NCBI GenBank assembly: GCA_951394045.1
Contig: OX595985.1
Coordinates: 3,162,001 to 3,226,000, forward strand
DNA: 64,000 nt
Source of the DNA: Nitzschia sp. DOCU1
Taxonomy: Eukaryota > Bacillariophyta > Bacillariophyceae > Bacillariales > Bacillariaceae
Direction: 5' to 3'
Positions 1 through 11,290 of this stretch are shown piece by piece (within the stretch, counting starts at the first letter, position 1; each line of letters starts with the position of its first letter). The notes beneath the pieces were generated by a model. It had not been told where the DNA came from and did not search any database. It was given only the letters and a program-made list of their open reading frames with translations. The position numbers and the translations under genes are program-made.

Positions 1-306
1 TAAAGTATAGTTACCTCAATGTCATCGAGGTGCCAGATCTTAGGTGTCATTGACACTAGGATCTCATCGGCATTCGACTCGCTAGAGTCCTGCGCGATGC
101 TTGCGTCATGCAACGTCACGTCGTCGGTGATGTCAATAGGTAATGGGCCTTGTCCGACGTGTCCGAGACCGGCCTAGCGTCCACGGCCGCGCGCAACGCT
201 TTCGTCATGCTACGTCATCGCCCATGATGTCACACATGACTAATTAGACTAATAGTTTTGGACTACAATCATTCGAAGGAGTCGACGTGCAAGGCAGTGT
301 ACTGCA
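1..306 (-). repeat. 3' LTR of gypsy-1 (partial)
   Basis: Matches the LTR at 22810-23343 with scattered substitutions and ends at the same terminal TGCA (reverse complement). The outer part lies before position 1. Confidence 0.9.
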
Positions 307-333
307 CCCGCCCCCATGATGGAGGGACAGAAC

Positions 334-1974
334 TTAACTATGATAGGGATGTATGTTACGAATGTTCCAAGTCTGAGTAACGGCACCCTTCTGGATACGT
401 ACTGTACCGTTGTCATTCACGGCGACGATTGGATATGGACCATCGTAGGGGTTAGCACCGAACTTACGCTGCTGGTCCTGCTTGATCATGATCTGTTGGC
501 CTACGCGATACTCATACGGCAATCGCGTTTTGTTTTCTGCCGCATTGTTCTTCGCAATGCGCTGCATCTTATGCTCACGGATGAGCTTCCAGTTAGCTTC
601 GAAGCGGGTGTTGAGAATAGCATCTCTACCGAATACTAGTTGCATCGGCGTAGCCTGTAGCGTAGTGTGGTATGTCGCGCGAACGGCGAACATCATGGCT
701 GCCAGGATTCCATCGAGTCCGACCGTATCGTCTGAGTGCTGCAGTTCAAACGTACGAATCATGTTCCCGATAGTTTGGTGTACTCGTTCGAGTATTGCGT
801 TCGCCTGCGGATTTCTTGCAGTGATTGGGCGCGCAAGCACGCCGTAGTCTTCCTTGACCATTCGCCGGAATTGTTGTGGCCACGGGTATCTTGTGAACCA
901 CGTCTTTTCGGCTAATTCGGCGATACTAAAAGCCTCTTTGTTGGGCACGCGAACCATCTCGAACCAGCCAGTTGCCGGGTCAATCATGGTAAGGCACCAA
1001 AGCTCGAGTTGTTTTTGTTTACCCTTATGTCGTTTACCCTGGTTAATTGAATAAGGGCCTATGAGGTCAACACAGAGAATTTCCCAAGGTTCGCTCTCGG
1101 GTTCCTTAATTGGCAGGTGCCCATACTTAAGGGTCTTGCGTTTTGTTAATTGACACAACCTGCATTTCTTGCAAATATCGACGACGTCGGTTCGCAGTCC
1201 TTTCCAGTAGAAGTGCTGCCGAATCGTGTGCTCCGTGCGCGTCTCGCCCGGATGACACAGTGTCTCGTGGTACCACTCAATGCATCGGCGTTGGAGTGAC
1301 TGCGGAATAACTATCTTACTATCTCTAACTACTAGAGGACGTTTCTTACCGCCCCCACGAAAAACCTAGTCAAACTTGACACCTAGTTCTCGCAGAAGGT
1401 CTCTGCCAATGATCATGTCGTAGTTGCCAAGGTCGGATGTCACCTGGAAGACCCATTCGATCACCCTATTGGCATGAAATTCCGGAAGTTTAAACTGGAT
1501 TTTTACTTCGCGGTGTGTCTCGACGACACCTCCAGCTGTCGTGAAGGTGGTTCTTGATGGTGTCGTCCTGACACGTAGTTTCCTGACATGCTTCTCGGAG
1601 ATCAGTCCTCGTGATGCTCCGGTGTCTAGTAGCGTCGTCAATGCTGCCGCCTTGGCCTTGCCTAGGCGCGTGTTAATTTGCGCGAAACAGTACGGGATTT
1701 CGTCTGGCGCGGTTTTCTGGCGTTTTGGTGAGCTCCGGTTGTACAGTCGTGTTATCGCGTGCGATTCCGCCACGATACGGTAATTAATGCATTGGTCCAA
1801 CGAGGCGAAGATCTCGCCCGGCTCGGATGGTATATAGGCGGATGGGCGCGCAGGTCGTGCCCCATCGCGTTGCTCGTGGAAAACGAAAACTTTGTCACAT
1901 CCGCAATTTTTGCGTTTCCCACCTGCTCTTTCAGAGACTTTGTAATAGGATAACTCGTCCTTAACATTATGCAT
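334..1974 (-). pseudogene. gypsy-1 pol remnant: protease plus damaged integrase
   Basis: Reading from 1974, the aspartic protease region has an LLDTGASRG active site and ends near IIGRDLLRELGVKFD. A TAG (1366-1368) lies at a deletion junction. Downstream the same frame is open and encodes the integrase zinc-binding region (CKKCRLCQL), the LCVDLIGPY Asp motif and the AILERVHQ Glu motif. Compared with the intact pol at 25914-29285, the reverse transcriptase and RNase H are gone, and 12 integrase residues including the YDRGTEF Asp are missing between PQQ and FRRM. The product cannot be catalytically active; any mobility would need enzymes from related copies. The stop is TAA at 334-336. Confidence 0.88.
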
Positions 1975-2010
1975 TAAACTAGATTTTTCGTGTACAACTC
2001 GCTCACACCT

Positions 2011-2322
2011 TCAGTTTTCATCGTCGCTAGCGACAAGGTTAGCCAAGAGTTCGTCCACATTGAAGTTTTCTTCGTCAGGTGGATCAATCGCCTTGCGCTT
2101 GCGTTCGTCCTTGACCGCATCCTTGACCATGTTCTGGATCATGGCATGCAGTTCTTCTTTCTTGTTGGCGCCGCCATCGTCACGTACCCAAGTACGGTTG
2201 CCGTAACGAGGCTTCTTTTCGCCGTTCTTGATGAAATTTCCATGGGTGGCAGCCATCTTCTGGGCCTGCGCCACCACCATCTTGCAGTCCCCGGTGTTGT
2301 GGGACCAGTTAGGGCCATGGTA
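2011..2322 (-). pseudogene. gypsy-1 gag, C-terminal half
   Basis: Encodes the end of gag from the zinc-knuckle-like CAYHGPNWSHNTGDC motif to DELLANLVASDDEN, closely matching 25568-25877. Translation enters from transposon sequence: the junction is at the TA at 2321-2322, and the N-terminal half lies at 21893-22758. As in the intact copy, gag ends in TGA and pol continues in the same frame. Confidence 0.9.
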
Positions 2323-2336
2323 CATCTGGACCCCCA
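2323..2336 (+). repeat. left terminal inverted repeat of the DNA transposon
   Basis: 14 bp, preceded by TA target duplication at 2321-2322. The complement is at 21879-21892. Confidence 0.88.
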
Positions 2337-2869
2337 AATTACTGTGTGGTTCCATTGGAGTTAATCATGGCCGCTAGGACAACTTATGGATCCATTACAC
2401 AGGCTTGGATTTTCCCATTTAAGTACTTGGATACAGCCAGCCTCCCCCACACATACGCCATCCCCACCAGGAGTCTCCCAGCCTTATTTTTAAATTTCCC
2501 ACTCCCGTCCAAATTTCAAAAGATTCCTAAGTTTTGAAGGAAAGACTCTTACGGCACCCAAAACATTACTGTCCTCTGAATACCCCCGCCCTAAACACAA
2601 CTCCATTAGAATCATCTCCGAGGCTTTTTCAATACTCCCAATACTATACTATCGGAAAATACCAACTCTTTCAGCCCTGGCCCTCTACTGGTTATACCCT
2701 AATTTTATGATACCACCATTCTTGTTTCTAACACTGGAGACACTTGCTATCACTTTCTCCACGCTCAACTCCAGCAGCCATCATCTATTCAAAGTAATGG
2801 AACATGTATCCTTAGTAATTGTGGCATACAAGCAATTGCTCACCAATTATCATTTTTAGACTACAACAA
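2337..2869. other. left subterminal non-coding region
   Basis: Between the inverted repeat and the end of the gene at 2870. Rich in C/A/T on this strand. No gene or clear repeat seen. Confidence 0.6.
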
Positions 2870-4126
2870 CTATACTTCCTCAGTCAACATATCATCGCCC
2901 CACAATAGGTTCCTGTCCACCTCAGGCAAAGGAGCCTCAGTCTGCTTTTCCTTCTCGCATTCTGGATTGAGCTTGGCATGCAAGAAGCAGTAGGCTGCGT
3001 TGAATCTTGAGTACCTCTCCTTTTCGCCCACAATCTTAGTCACAAGCTCACCCATGTCATCCGCTGCTCTTACCAACCACCCCCGGAACCTTCTTTCATC
3101 TTCCTTTACAGCTGTGTAGTCCCGCAGTGTCTTCAGAACCTTCCTCCTCTTCTTTTTTCTCTCCGCATCACCGGAAACATCCTGTGGATCAGCCATAACA
3201 GCATTCCATGCACACTCTTGAACATAGTGGGCTAGCATGGCCTTGTACTGCTTGTTCTTCTTCGCCTTTTTCCTGACTTCCCTCTGTTCTGTCAGGCTTG
3301 CTTCTTGACGGTCCTTGTAATCCTCCATGTCTGCCAGAATGCAGTAATCTGTATCCTTGAAGGTCTCTCCTTCTACATCAATCTCAGAATTGAGATGAAA
3401 GTTCAGTTCCTTGTAGTCCTGGGCGTTGGTCATGGTGTTTGTATCATAATCCGTCCTCCCATCCGGTACCTTCTCCTTCATATCCATAAGCCAAGCGAAG
3501 TAATTGTTCTTGAGCAAAATCATGGCGAAAGCTTCAGCCTGCACAGAACCCATGCATGCACTCTTGTTGGCACTCTTGAGACTTTGGCGCCATCGCTGTT
3601 CCCCAACAGTGGATCGGAAGAACCGGTCGTAGAAGTAGTAGTAGACTATAGGATTATTCATCCTCTGTTCAAACGCCTCAAGGCTGGGAAATATGAATTT
3701 CCCCTTACTACAGTAGCAATATAACTCTTCAAGGGGTGGTTAGTTGTTTTTCAATGTCCATTTCAATGGTCCCTTGCATTACTTACCTGTAAACCTGTTG
3801 CACATAGTCGAGTAAACAGTGCAACGCTTACTATTCAAACCCCTCGACACAACGGACTTTGACACTGCATATTCAGTCCAAAGAGATTCAAGGTATGCTT
3901 TCTGATGTTCTTCATTGGCAATCCCTTTCAAACCTATCAGTTTTTCCTTCAGACCAGCAGCGTACCATTTGAAAATCAGGCCGTTCACTGCCAAATCCTT
4001 TTTTGGATCATAAAGGAACTTTACCTTCAGAAACAATACATCACGTACCCATTCAGAAAGAGTCTTTCCATCCTGTTCCTTTACCACGTCTCCGACATCT
4101 GAAGTAGCATTAGCAAAGTTCTCCAT
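2870..4126 (-). CDS. unrecognised transposon gene, two exons with a 60-nt intron
   Basis: Exon 1 runs from the ATG at 4126 to 3787. A consensus donor (GTAAGT, starting at 3786) follows, and an acceptor ending at 3727 (CTTGAAG) restores a single frame that continues to TAG at 2870. The spliced product is about 398 residues. It is polar, with a Lys/Arg-rich stretch (KKAKKNKQ, ERKKKRRK) in the middle that could be a nuclear localisation or nucleic-acid-binding segment. No catalytic motif was recognised. It lies divergently from the transposase gene, 446 bp away, inside the same inverted repeats, so an accessory role in transposition or regulation is a reasonable inference. The exon structure is predicted from splice-site sequence and frame only. 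Confidence 0.7.
3727..3786 (-). other. predicted 60-nt GT-AG intron
   Basis: Donor GTAAGT and acceptor AAG. Removal joins the two reading frames of the 2870-4126 gene. Confidence 0.7.
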
Positions 4127-4572
4127 GGTTCTATCTCAGACTTCATCCATCCTCCGGCACAATTTATGTGGGCAACAACCTGGTGGTTGTCGTCCACTTT
4201 GGCAATTCATTGCACACCAGCCTCACCCAAAGCTTTTGAACACTTCCAACTCCGCCCATATAAATTTATTTGAACTGCTTTTTACCCTCTAAATACCTTG
4301 CCTTGCCGTCACACTTGGAAAGCCGGCATCTCCAAGGACGTCACTAGGCATTTCAAACCACCTCCTCACATTGTAAATTCCTGGAAGTTCCACCAAAAGA
4401 TGCCAATTCCCACCAAAAGATTTCCATTCAAAACAAAAATTGAGACACCACAAAAACCATTAGCCATCAACAGAAACCATTCAAACAAAGCTAGATACCA
4501 TTTGCTTGCTGGCTGTCATAATGCACGTACCAATTTCTCCCATAACGCAACTTTTCCCTCTGCATTGCCACC
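4127..4572. promoter_or_regulatory. divergent intergenic (promoter) region
   Basis: 446 bp between the divergent starts at 4126 (-) and 4573 (+). The plus strand is rich in CA and AAA runs (4370-4480) with TATAAATTT at 4259-4267. It must hold the promoters of both genes; no specific site can be named. Confidence 0.45.
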
Positions 4573-7500
4573 ATGGGTAAACGTTCCTTTGCATCGTATT
4601 CTTCCATTTCTCACTTCCAGAAGCAGGCTTCCATAGCACTTTCCCTGCGCTCCCAAGCAAGTACCATCACCATTGGTCCCTTGGAGGAGTTGGAGAATGA
4701 TTCCCCAGACCCATGTCTTCCAGACTCTCCTGTCAAACACACCACAGACCCTGGCCAAGTTGTAATTCTTGGTCATCCCGACTCCAACACAACACCGGTT
4801 TCCACTACTTTGGGTTATCTAACAACCAAACAGCGACTCCAACTTGAGCAAATGGATATCCCTGGTGACGATGCAATCACTGATCCTGAATTGTTCCATC
4901 TGCACGATCCTGACTTTGAAGAAGATCAAGTAGACTTCCCTGGTTTCCCCTCAGCACCACCGCCACCCCCACCAGCAAACCAGCAAGCAGCTAGAGCAGT
5001 TCCCAACCTCCCTGTCACCCCTGATAATCAAGTAGAGCAGGAAACCGTTGCAACCGACAACGTCATGTTCATTCAACGCCGACAAAATCCAAAGAAACTA
5101 ACGGTCACGGATTCCGCCATGATTGAACTGATAGAACTTTGCAACCAAGCTGGTACCGCCATTTCATTCTTCGATAAACTAATGTCCTGTCTCAAGAAGC
5201 ATACTCAGCTAGGATTTGACATCTGCAATGCTCCCACTCGTGAAAACTTTCTCGATCGGCTCGAGAGGTCTATTCCCAGTCCGAAGGCTTCCATTGTACA
5301 CCACCAAAACTTCCACATACCCAAGTTCTCTTTGGTAGAGCAGATTCAAGACTTGCTTCAATCCAACTACTTTGATACCACAGAGGGGTGCTGTGTAAAC
5401 GAAACTTTAGGAGAGCGATTCCTTCCTTTTGTGTCCAGTGGGAACTCACGAGACTCCGGGGAGGTTCTCAATAGTCAATGGTACAAAGACACTGCTGTAC
5501 GACAACTAGATCCTCTTTTTGTTGGCCCAGATGGAACTCTCTACGACAATTGGATCTTCCCGTTAATCTTCTACAACGACCAGACCCACACCACCATGTC
5601 CTCCAAGGGGTACAAGCTAGAACCTCTCATGTTTACCACCCCCATCCTTCGAATGCACCACAGAGAGGAAGCAACGGCTTGGCGTCATCTCATGTTTCTA
5701 CCGTCGTATGGTGCCGACGATATCCCCTCTGACACACCAGCCACCCTCAAGTCACAACTTGCACAACAAGGCTTTCAAGACATAATGTCAATAGCCCTTT
5801 CCGATTTGAAAGATCTTCAAGCCAACCCTCCTCTTCTTGAGATGGACATTTTTGGTGAGAACGCCCACGTTTGGCTCATCCTTCCAGTTGCATACATAAT
5901 GGGCGACCAAAAGTCACAAGACACTCACTGTGGCAGGACCCAGTCCACCGCCGGAGCTGGGCGAATCCACCGGCGTTGCGGTACATCACACTCCAATGCT
6001 GGTAGGTACAATATACACTCGGAACAGGTCTGCTCTAGGATCCTTCCAGCAACCATTGAGTCACTCATAGAGATAGTACGACTTGGTCAGCAACAGGAAC
6101 AGATTAATATCTTGGTGGATGAAAAGTATCCACTCCCAGTACCTATTCCGCCACAAGGTAATCCTGTGCGACGTGCCCTTGAAGCAAAGCGGACATGCCT
6201 GCAGTTGTTCCTCAAGAAAAGGGGTAAAATTGCACTGCATATACTGAAGAGAGTATATTCGACCCACCCTGTCATCAATTCATGGTGGGGGGTTGACTTT
6301 GGAAGCAACTTGCATGGGATATATCGAGCCACCCTTGACGACCCCATGCACTATTCTGACTCTGGCACATTCCAATACTTCCTTGCTTCTACCTTTGGAT
6401 GTTTGACGGAATCGGAAAAGGCTCTTGTGGAGAAATACATGCGGGAAGATCACTCCCAACGCTGCTCAATTAGATCAGAGATGCCAAGAGGATGCTTCAA
6501 GAATGGATTTATGGAGTGCACTCTACTGACGGCATCGCAAAGAGTAGGACTTGTTTTTTCTCTATACTTGTCTCTTGGCACCCAAAGAATGCAGGACATC
6601 TTTGAAACTGCAATCGCCCATCAGCAAATGAAGTACTTTGATATGACCATGTTCCTGTCACCCACTGAAAAGAACACATCTTGCACTGGGCCCCACGGTC
6701 AAGGCAAGAAGGCAAAAAGCAGCAGAACTTTGGAAGAAAGTCTGGTAGAAGAATACCACCAACCACTTCCCAGAAAGGATAGCATCTATTTCTTCTCGGA
6801 TACTCGCTCTGCAGAACGTCAAACTATCCCAAGAAGAAAGGAAACAGTTCACAAGGTCATGTCCTTTCTCCGGAAGAGTGGTTTTCTCTTCATTCTTGAA
6901 GATCTAAAGCCTGATGAGCTTCAAACAGAGCTCATTGTCCAGCACATTTGGCAAGAAGAAAATGGCTTCTTAGTAGAGGACGACCCTCTCTTGACCACTG
7001 TTCTTGCCGAAACTGGCGTAGCAGTCAATTCTCCTGAATTGACTTCTGTTGACAAGTTTAGTTCCACCACTGACTTCCTCCACAGAAACTTTAGGAAGAA
7101 GCCGCACGGATTTTTGGTCCCAGATTCCTACCAACAATGCCGCTTAGATGCCAAAAAGGTGGGCACTCGGAAGGGCAGAGTCCTATCTAAGATCGAGAAG
7201 CATCACGTGAGAAAACCAAAAGTTGATGGAAGAGGGTCCACGTGTGCGGTTCTCACCAATGTCACCGGATTGCGGGATTGTTGCCAGAAGTTACTTGAGT
7301 TCAACGCACTAATCCATCGTGATCATGAATTGAACGAGGAACAGAAAACTGACGTTGGCCTCCTACGAAGAAAGCTGAATGGGATTCTCACTGTTTTTAT
7401 TGACTCCATCTATCGTGGGGATGACTCTGATGACATGGACACTGGAAAGGTGCATTCCCATTTTCACCTGATTGAGGATATTGTTGACTTTGGGGATCCT

Positions 7501-8382
7501 ATGAACTGGGACGCAGGAAAGGGAGAATGGGGGTTAAAGATGTGGGCAAAGCTAATCTCAACCACAGCACAGAAGCTGGGAGAAGTGACGTTTGTATCGC
7601 AGACTGTCAGTCATGTATCACACTCACTCCTTCTCCGAAAAGCAAAATCAATGATTACCGACATGGACTTGAACACTCTTGCCATGCCAACACCTAACGG
7701 GATGGTTCAAAGCAATTGGGTGTACACAAGACAGATGCCTCATCTCACGCACAGTCTTGGAACAGGAATTACGCATGTGAATACACCAGGAAAGCCCAGT
7801 CTACCACACAACGCAGGGTCTTTGCTCACACCATTTTTCACCCAGGCCCTGTTGACTGCGTTCAATGAAGCCACCATTCAGATATACAAGGAGATCAAGC
7901 TTTATAAGAATCAAGACCACTCGGCACATACCTACCTGAGGGCGTTTCATACCTTTGATCGCCACGGTTCCTTTCATGACTGGGCGGGGATAAATTGGGA
8001 CCCGGCCGACGAACGTGACTGGACACCAGCCAAGTTGATGTTACTCTTTCAACATTCAAGCGTGGACTACGCACTCGTCTGGAAGACCAAGACGGCAGTT
8101 TCCCGCTGGCTGAGTGAAAAGGAGACCAATCTCAGTTGCCAGTATGAAATGGCATTCGACAATGAAACTGGTGGACCATCCCTTGCCGTTGTCCCCATCA
8201 ATGAGATAACTGATTGTCTGATGGGATTTCAGCATTGGCGAATGGTTTCGCACCTGCCCAACAGAGCCCTTACAGCTGACGAACAACGGGGCTGTGTTGT
8301 GGAGATTGTATACCAGCGAGGGCAATGGCTCAAATACTACGTTGACGATTCGAACTCGATGGAAGAAGAAGAAGTAGATTAA
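4573..8382 (+). CDS. CACTA/Plavaka (KDZ)-like transposase
   Basis: A 1269-residue uninterrupted frame. The hallmark is PLIFYNDQTH (Asp about residue 336) followed by a block resembling the Plavaka 'P-l-x-f-x-D-x-T' region. Next come IMGDQKSQDTHCGR (Asp about 445) with nearby paired Cys (RIHRRCG), and GIYRATLDDPMHYSDSG (DDPMH at 589-593), equivalent to the conserved D-x-M/L-H segment of CACTA and KDZ transposases. These are taken as the RNase H-fold catalytic region. The N terminus is Pro-rich (about 135-140) and no zinc finger is visible. The C terminus is acidic. The ATG follows CCACC. It is the only gene in this transposon with recognisable transposase features and should cut and join at the 14-bp inverted repeats. 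The superfamily assignment is by eye; exact family unproven. Confidence 0.72.
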   Translation: MGKRSFASYSSISHFQKQASIALSLRSQASTITIGPLEELENDSPDPCLPDSPVKHTTDPGQVVILGHPDSNTTPVSTTLGYLTTKQRLQLEQMDIPGDDAITDPELFHLHDPDFEEDQVDFPGFPSAPPPPPPANQQAARAVPNLPVTPDNQVEQETVATDNVMFIQRRQNPKKLTVTDSAMIELIELCNQAGTAISFFDKLMSCLKKHTQLGFDICNAPTRENFLDRLERSIPSPKASIVHHQNFHIPKFSLVEQIQDLLQSNYFDTTEGCCVNETLGERFLPFVSSGNSRDSGEVLNSQWYKDTAVRQLDPLFVGPDGTLYDNWIFPLIFYNDQTHTTMSSKGYKLEPLMFTTPILRMHHREEATAWRHLMFLPSYGADDIPSDTPATLKSQLAQQGFQDIMSIALSDLKDLQANPPLLEMDIFGENAHVWLILPVAYIMGDQKSQDTHCGRTQSTAGAGRIHRRCGTSHSNAGRYNIHSEQVCSRILPATIESLIEIVRLGQQQEQINILVDEKYPLPVPIPPQGNPVRRALEAKRTCLQLFLKKRGKIALHILKRVYSTHPVINSWWGVDFGSNLHGIYRATLDDPMHYSDSGTFQYFLASTFGCLTESEKALVEKYMREDHSQRCSIRSEMPRGCFKNGFMECTLLTASQRVGLVFSLYLSLGTQRMQDIFETAIAHQQMKYFDMTMFLSPTEKNTSCTGPHGQGKKAKSSRTLEESLVEEYHQPLPRKDSIYFFSDTRSAERQTIPRRKETVHKVMSFLRKSGFLFILEDLKPDELQTELIVQHIWQEENGFLVEDDPLLTTVLAETGVAVNSPELTSVDKFSSTTDFLHRNFRKKPHGFLVPDSYQQCRLDAKKVGTRKGRVLSKIEKHHVRKPKVDGRGSTCAVLTNVTGLRDCCQKLLEFNALIHRDHELNEEQKTDVGLLRRKLNGILTVFIDSIYRGDDSDDMDTGKVHSHFHLIEDIVDFGDPMNWDAGKGEWGLKMWAKLISTTAQKLGEVTFVSQTVSHVSHSLLLRKAKSMITDMDLNTLAMPTPNGMVQSNWVYTRQMPHLTHSLGTGITHVNTPGKPSLPHNAGSLLTPFFTQALLTAFNEATIQIYKEIKLYKNQDHSAHTYLRAFHTFDRHGSFHDWAGINWDPADERDWTPAKLMLLFQHSSVDYALVWKTKTAVSRWLSEKETNLSCQYEMAFDNETGGPSLAVVPINEITDCLMGFQHWRMVSHLPNRALTADEQRGCVVEIVYQRGQWLKYYVDDSNSMEEEEVD

Positions 8383-8467
8383 AGGGTAAGGGATCTCTGT
8401 TAGAAGGAAAAGATAAATTTGTCAAGACAAGCCTGATAAGTTTTGTACGTACCGGCCTAGCACCAGA

Positions 8468-10939
8468 TTATTTTCTATATAATTGTTCAACCTTGGTCCA
8501 ATCGTTTCCCCTGCCAAACTTCCGAATATAGGGGACTCCCTCCTTGTCGATTAAGAAGATCGACTGCCCAAACATGTAGGAATCGTTGATAACGTGAAGG
8601 CGGCGCTCCTGACTCTCGCACAGTGCCACTTCGGCCCCGTTAACAAATATGGGAAATTCGGCAGTCGACAACGCATTGGCTATCTCCCGCGTCACCCATT
8701 CTACCTCATCGTCCTTGACACCATTCATCGTCAAGTGTTCGTAGGAGCCGCTACCTGGAACGGGGACAAAGAGCTGGTGTAGAAGCGGACTTGGCATCAG
8801 CACTACACCCAAGTGTGCACAAGCCTCAAGAACTAGCATGAGTCGGAATACCCCAAGTTGACACCGACACCCAGACAAGATCTTTTCTCGGATGGCAGAG
8901 ACACAGGAAAGAACATCTCCACGGCTCACTTCTGGTACGCCCATTCCCTCTTTCGCTCCTGCGACAATGCCGTTGACTTGGGACAGCATCTCCAAAATGC
9001 AGTCGATGACGAAGTCCAAAGGGGCTTCCTTTGGGGCAAGCATATCTCCAAATAGTTCCATGAAGTTCACGGAAGTGGTGGAATAACGTGGCTCCTCGCC
9101 ACCATACATTTCTTGCCCATCCAACTTGTCCTCTTCGAAGAACTCCTGTCTTGCAATCGTGTGGTAGAGGTAAATCGGGCGGTCGCCACGAAGGATCTCC
9201 ATTTTAGAACAGATGTGGTAGAAACGATGAAAAGAGTTCTGCCACGACAAAACAATAATGAGCTCGATCATGCCTCAAAGATCCATCGCGGCGGACAGCG
9301 AATAGATTGATGACAAGGCGGCCGACATCCATAGCCCACGACTTAGGCCAGTGGGAATACTGAAGGTCTTGTGTGCCAGTCTGCTATCCAGAGCAGCCTG
9401 CCATGGGAAATCTGCATCAAGAAACAAAGGCCAAAGATTATTCCAAGTTGGATAGGTTGCGGGCATCGTACAACCGTTGTATCGGTTGAAGAGTCGTTGG
9501 TAGGATGAGTCGACCTGCGACGTCAGCACTCGCACGCCACAGATGATGGAAGCTTTAGACGAATAAAAGTCGCCAATTCGCTTGCGAAAGGAGGTGAGAA
9601 CTTTTAAGGACCACAAGTCGCCGTTAGAATCAGTAAAATAAAATAATTTGCAAAAAACCCGGTCATAGGAAGATCGAGGATCGTTGTACTCATCCTTGTG
9701 TTCCAGACCTGTGTCCCCCCGGGTCAGATTCAACAGTTGCACCGTCACCCATTCGAATATGCAGATGTCAGCAAACAAAAATTGTTGCAGGACTCGAGCA
9801 AACTCTTGGTAGCGGGTTTCGTTGACTACATGGGGTCGGTCGAGCAAAGCTGTCATGTCATCGGCTGCCTTGGATAACCCGCTAACAATCTTCCCTATGA
9901 ACGACCGAAACAACTCGCCGTCGGGGTGCTGTAGGAGATAGCTGTGCCCAACCAAACTAGCCGGGCGCCCGGTCGAAAGATCCGTATCCTGACCAGCACA
10001 TCCGAAATCCAGACGGTAGCCGCCGTCGGCGCGAGATTTATCAGATGCTGGACGCTGCAGTAAAACTCCGAAAAGGCGATCGAGTGGAAACTTGAAAACA
10101 TCCCCACCAGAATTATTGTCGTAGATTTCCGACTGAGGACGCACGACAACAAGCCGGCCTGGATAACCCTGCTCCGTCCCGTGGGGGGTTAGCCAAGTAC
10201 TGGCACCGGAAGTTTGGAACAGTGGATGGGGTTGTTGGTAGGAGGCATGGGAGAATGTGCCAACATTTTCAAATTGATGTAGCACCTCATGTAGCCCAAA
10301 AGTCAAGTATACCTCCAAGACGTTGTGGTAGAGGTACACCGTATGACCTGGCAGGTGAAGTACGAGTCGGTGATTGACGACTGCAACCTCATCCATGGTC
10401 GACAGCCGGAAAACCAAATTGGCCAAATCTGTTGCCGTCGGGGATCGGCGATGCACCTCGGTGTGTTCTTGCTGATCCAGATCGGGCACGGGTGCTACCA
10501 AACTATGCTTTCTTGGACTTGACAATTTACCCTCGTCTCCAGGTTTGTAGAAGTGTGGAGTACTTTGTAGCAGCTCCACAACTGCACCAGGAAGAGTTGG
10601 ATTCAGCTGGGTGGCACAGTCGTGGCTGGCGGCGGCGTTGACTGGCGTTGGTGGGTTCCGGTACTTTGACAGAGGTGCCCTTTTCCGACGCGATACCAGG
10701 GCATTGTCCATCTTTGATAGCTGCATCAATGCAGCGTACCTTAGCAAAACACGATTCCTAGAAACAGAACGCATATTCTTGGAGGTATGCAGGTTGTCTC
10801 GGATAAAGTTGCTTCGGAGATCGGTATTGAGAGATTCAACGTAGTAGTTAAAATTCTTCTTAGAATTTAGCTTGCTGAGTCTCTGAAGGATCTTGCGTGG
10901 AGATTGCGCCAGCCATTGAAGTAGAGTGGCCCTCTTGCG
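8468..10939 (-). pseudogene. large transposon gene, C-terminal part, with internal TGA
   Basis: Continuation of the gene whose N-terminal part lies at 17527-18855; the copia insertion at 10940-17526 separates them. Removing copia and one copy of the 5-bp duplication gives a continuous frame. The frame is open from 10939 to a TGA at 9275-9277, then resumes in the same frame (one Gly codon, then Met at 9271) to TAA at 8468, giving about 823 codons here. No known domain was recognised. The part after the TGA has Cys residues and a hydrophobic stretch. The gene is convergent with the transposase, 85 bp away. The TGA may be a nonsense mutation (CGA to TGA), a readthrough site, or the true end of a first product. 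Confidence 0.65.
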
Positions 10940-11139
10940 TGTGTGAAGTTCCGTGTGACTTACTCCTTTCGTATCGATGATAGTGTAACCTAAAGCTAAA
11001 GACAACCCTTGATAGACCAAGACTAAAACGAATTGTGCCATTGTCGGCTTACGTATCCTTGATTTCGTTGTTCCGATGACCATTGCGCATCCGCGCGCAG
11101 TTGACCAATATGATCCCACGCCACATCCAGATTCGGACA
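10940..11139 (-). repeat. copia-1 3' LTR (200 bp)
   Basis: Identical to 17327-17526. Confidence 0.93.
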
Positions 11140-11290
11140 GTCCCTTTGATAGCGCAGCTCCAAAGTAGCTAGCTATCAACCTCCGAATTGGGTAATAGTA
11201 CCTGGTTTGTATTCGACGCAATGCCAGGAGGTACCGCCACGTTGCGGAAACCTACGCCGCCCCAATCTTCTTTTCCTTTTCCTTGCTCTC

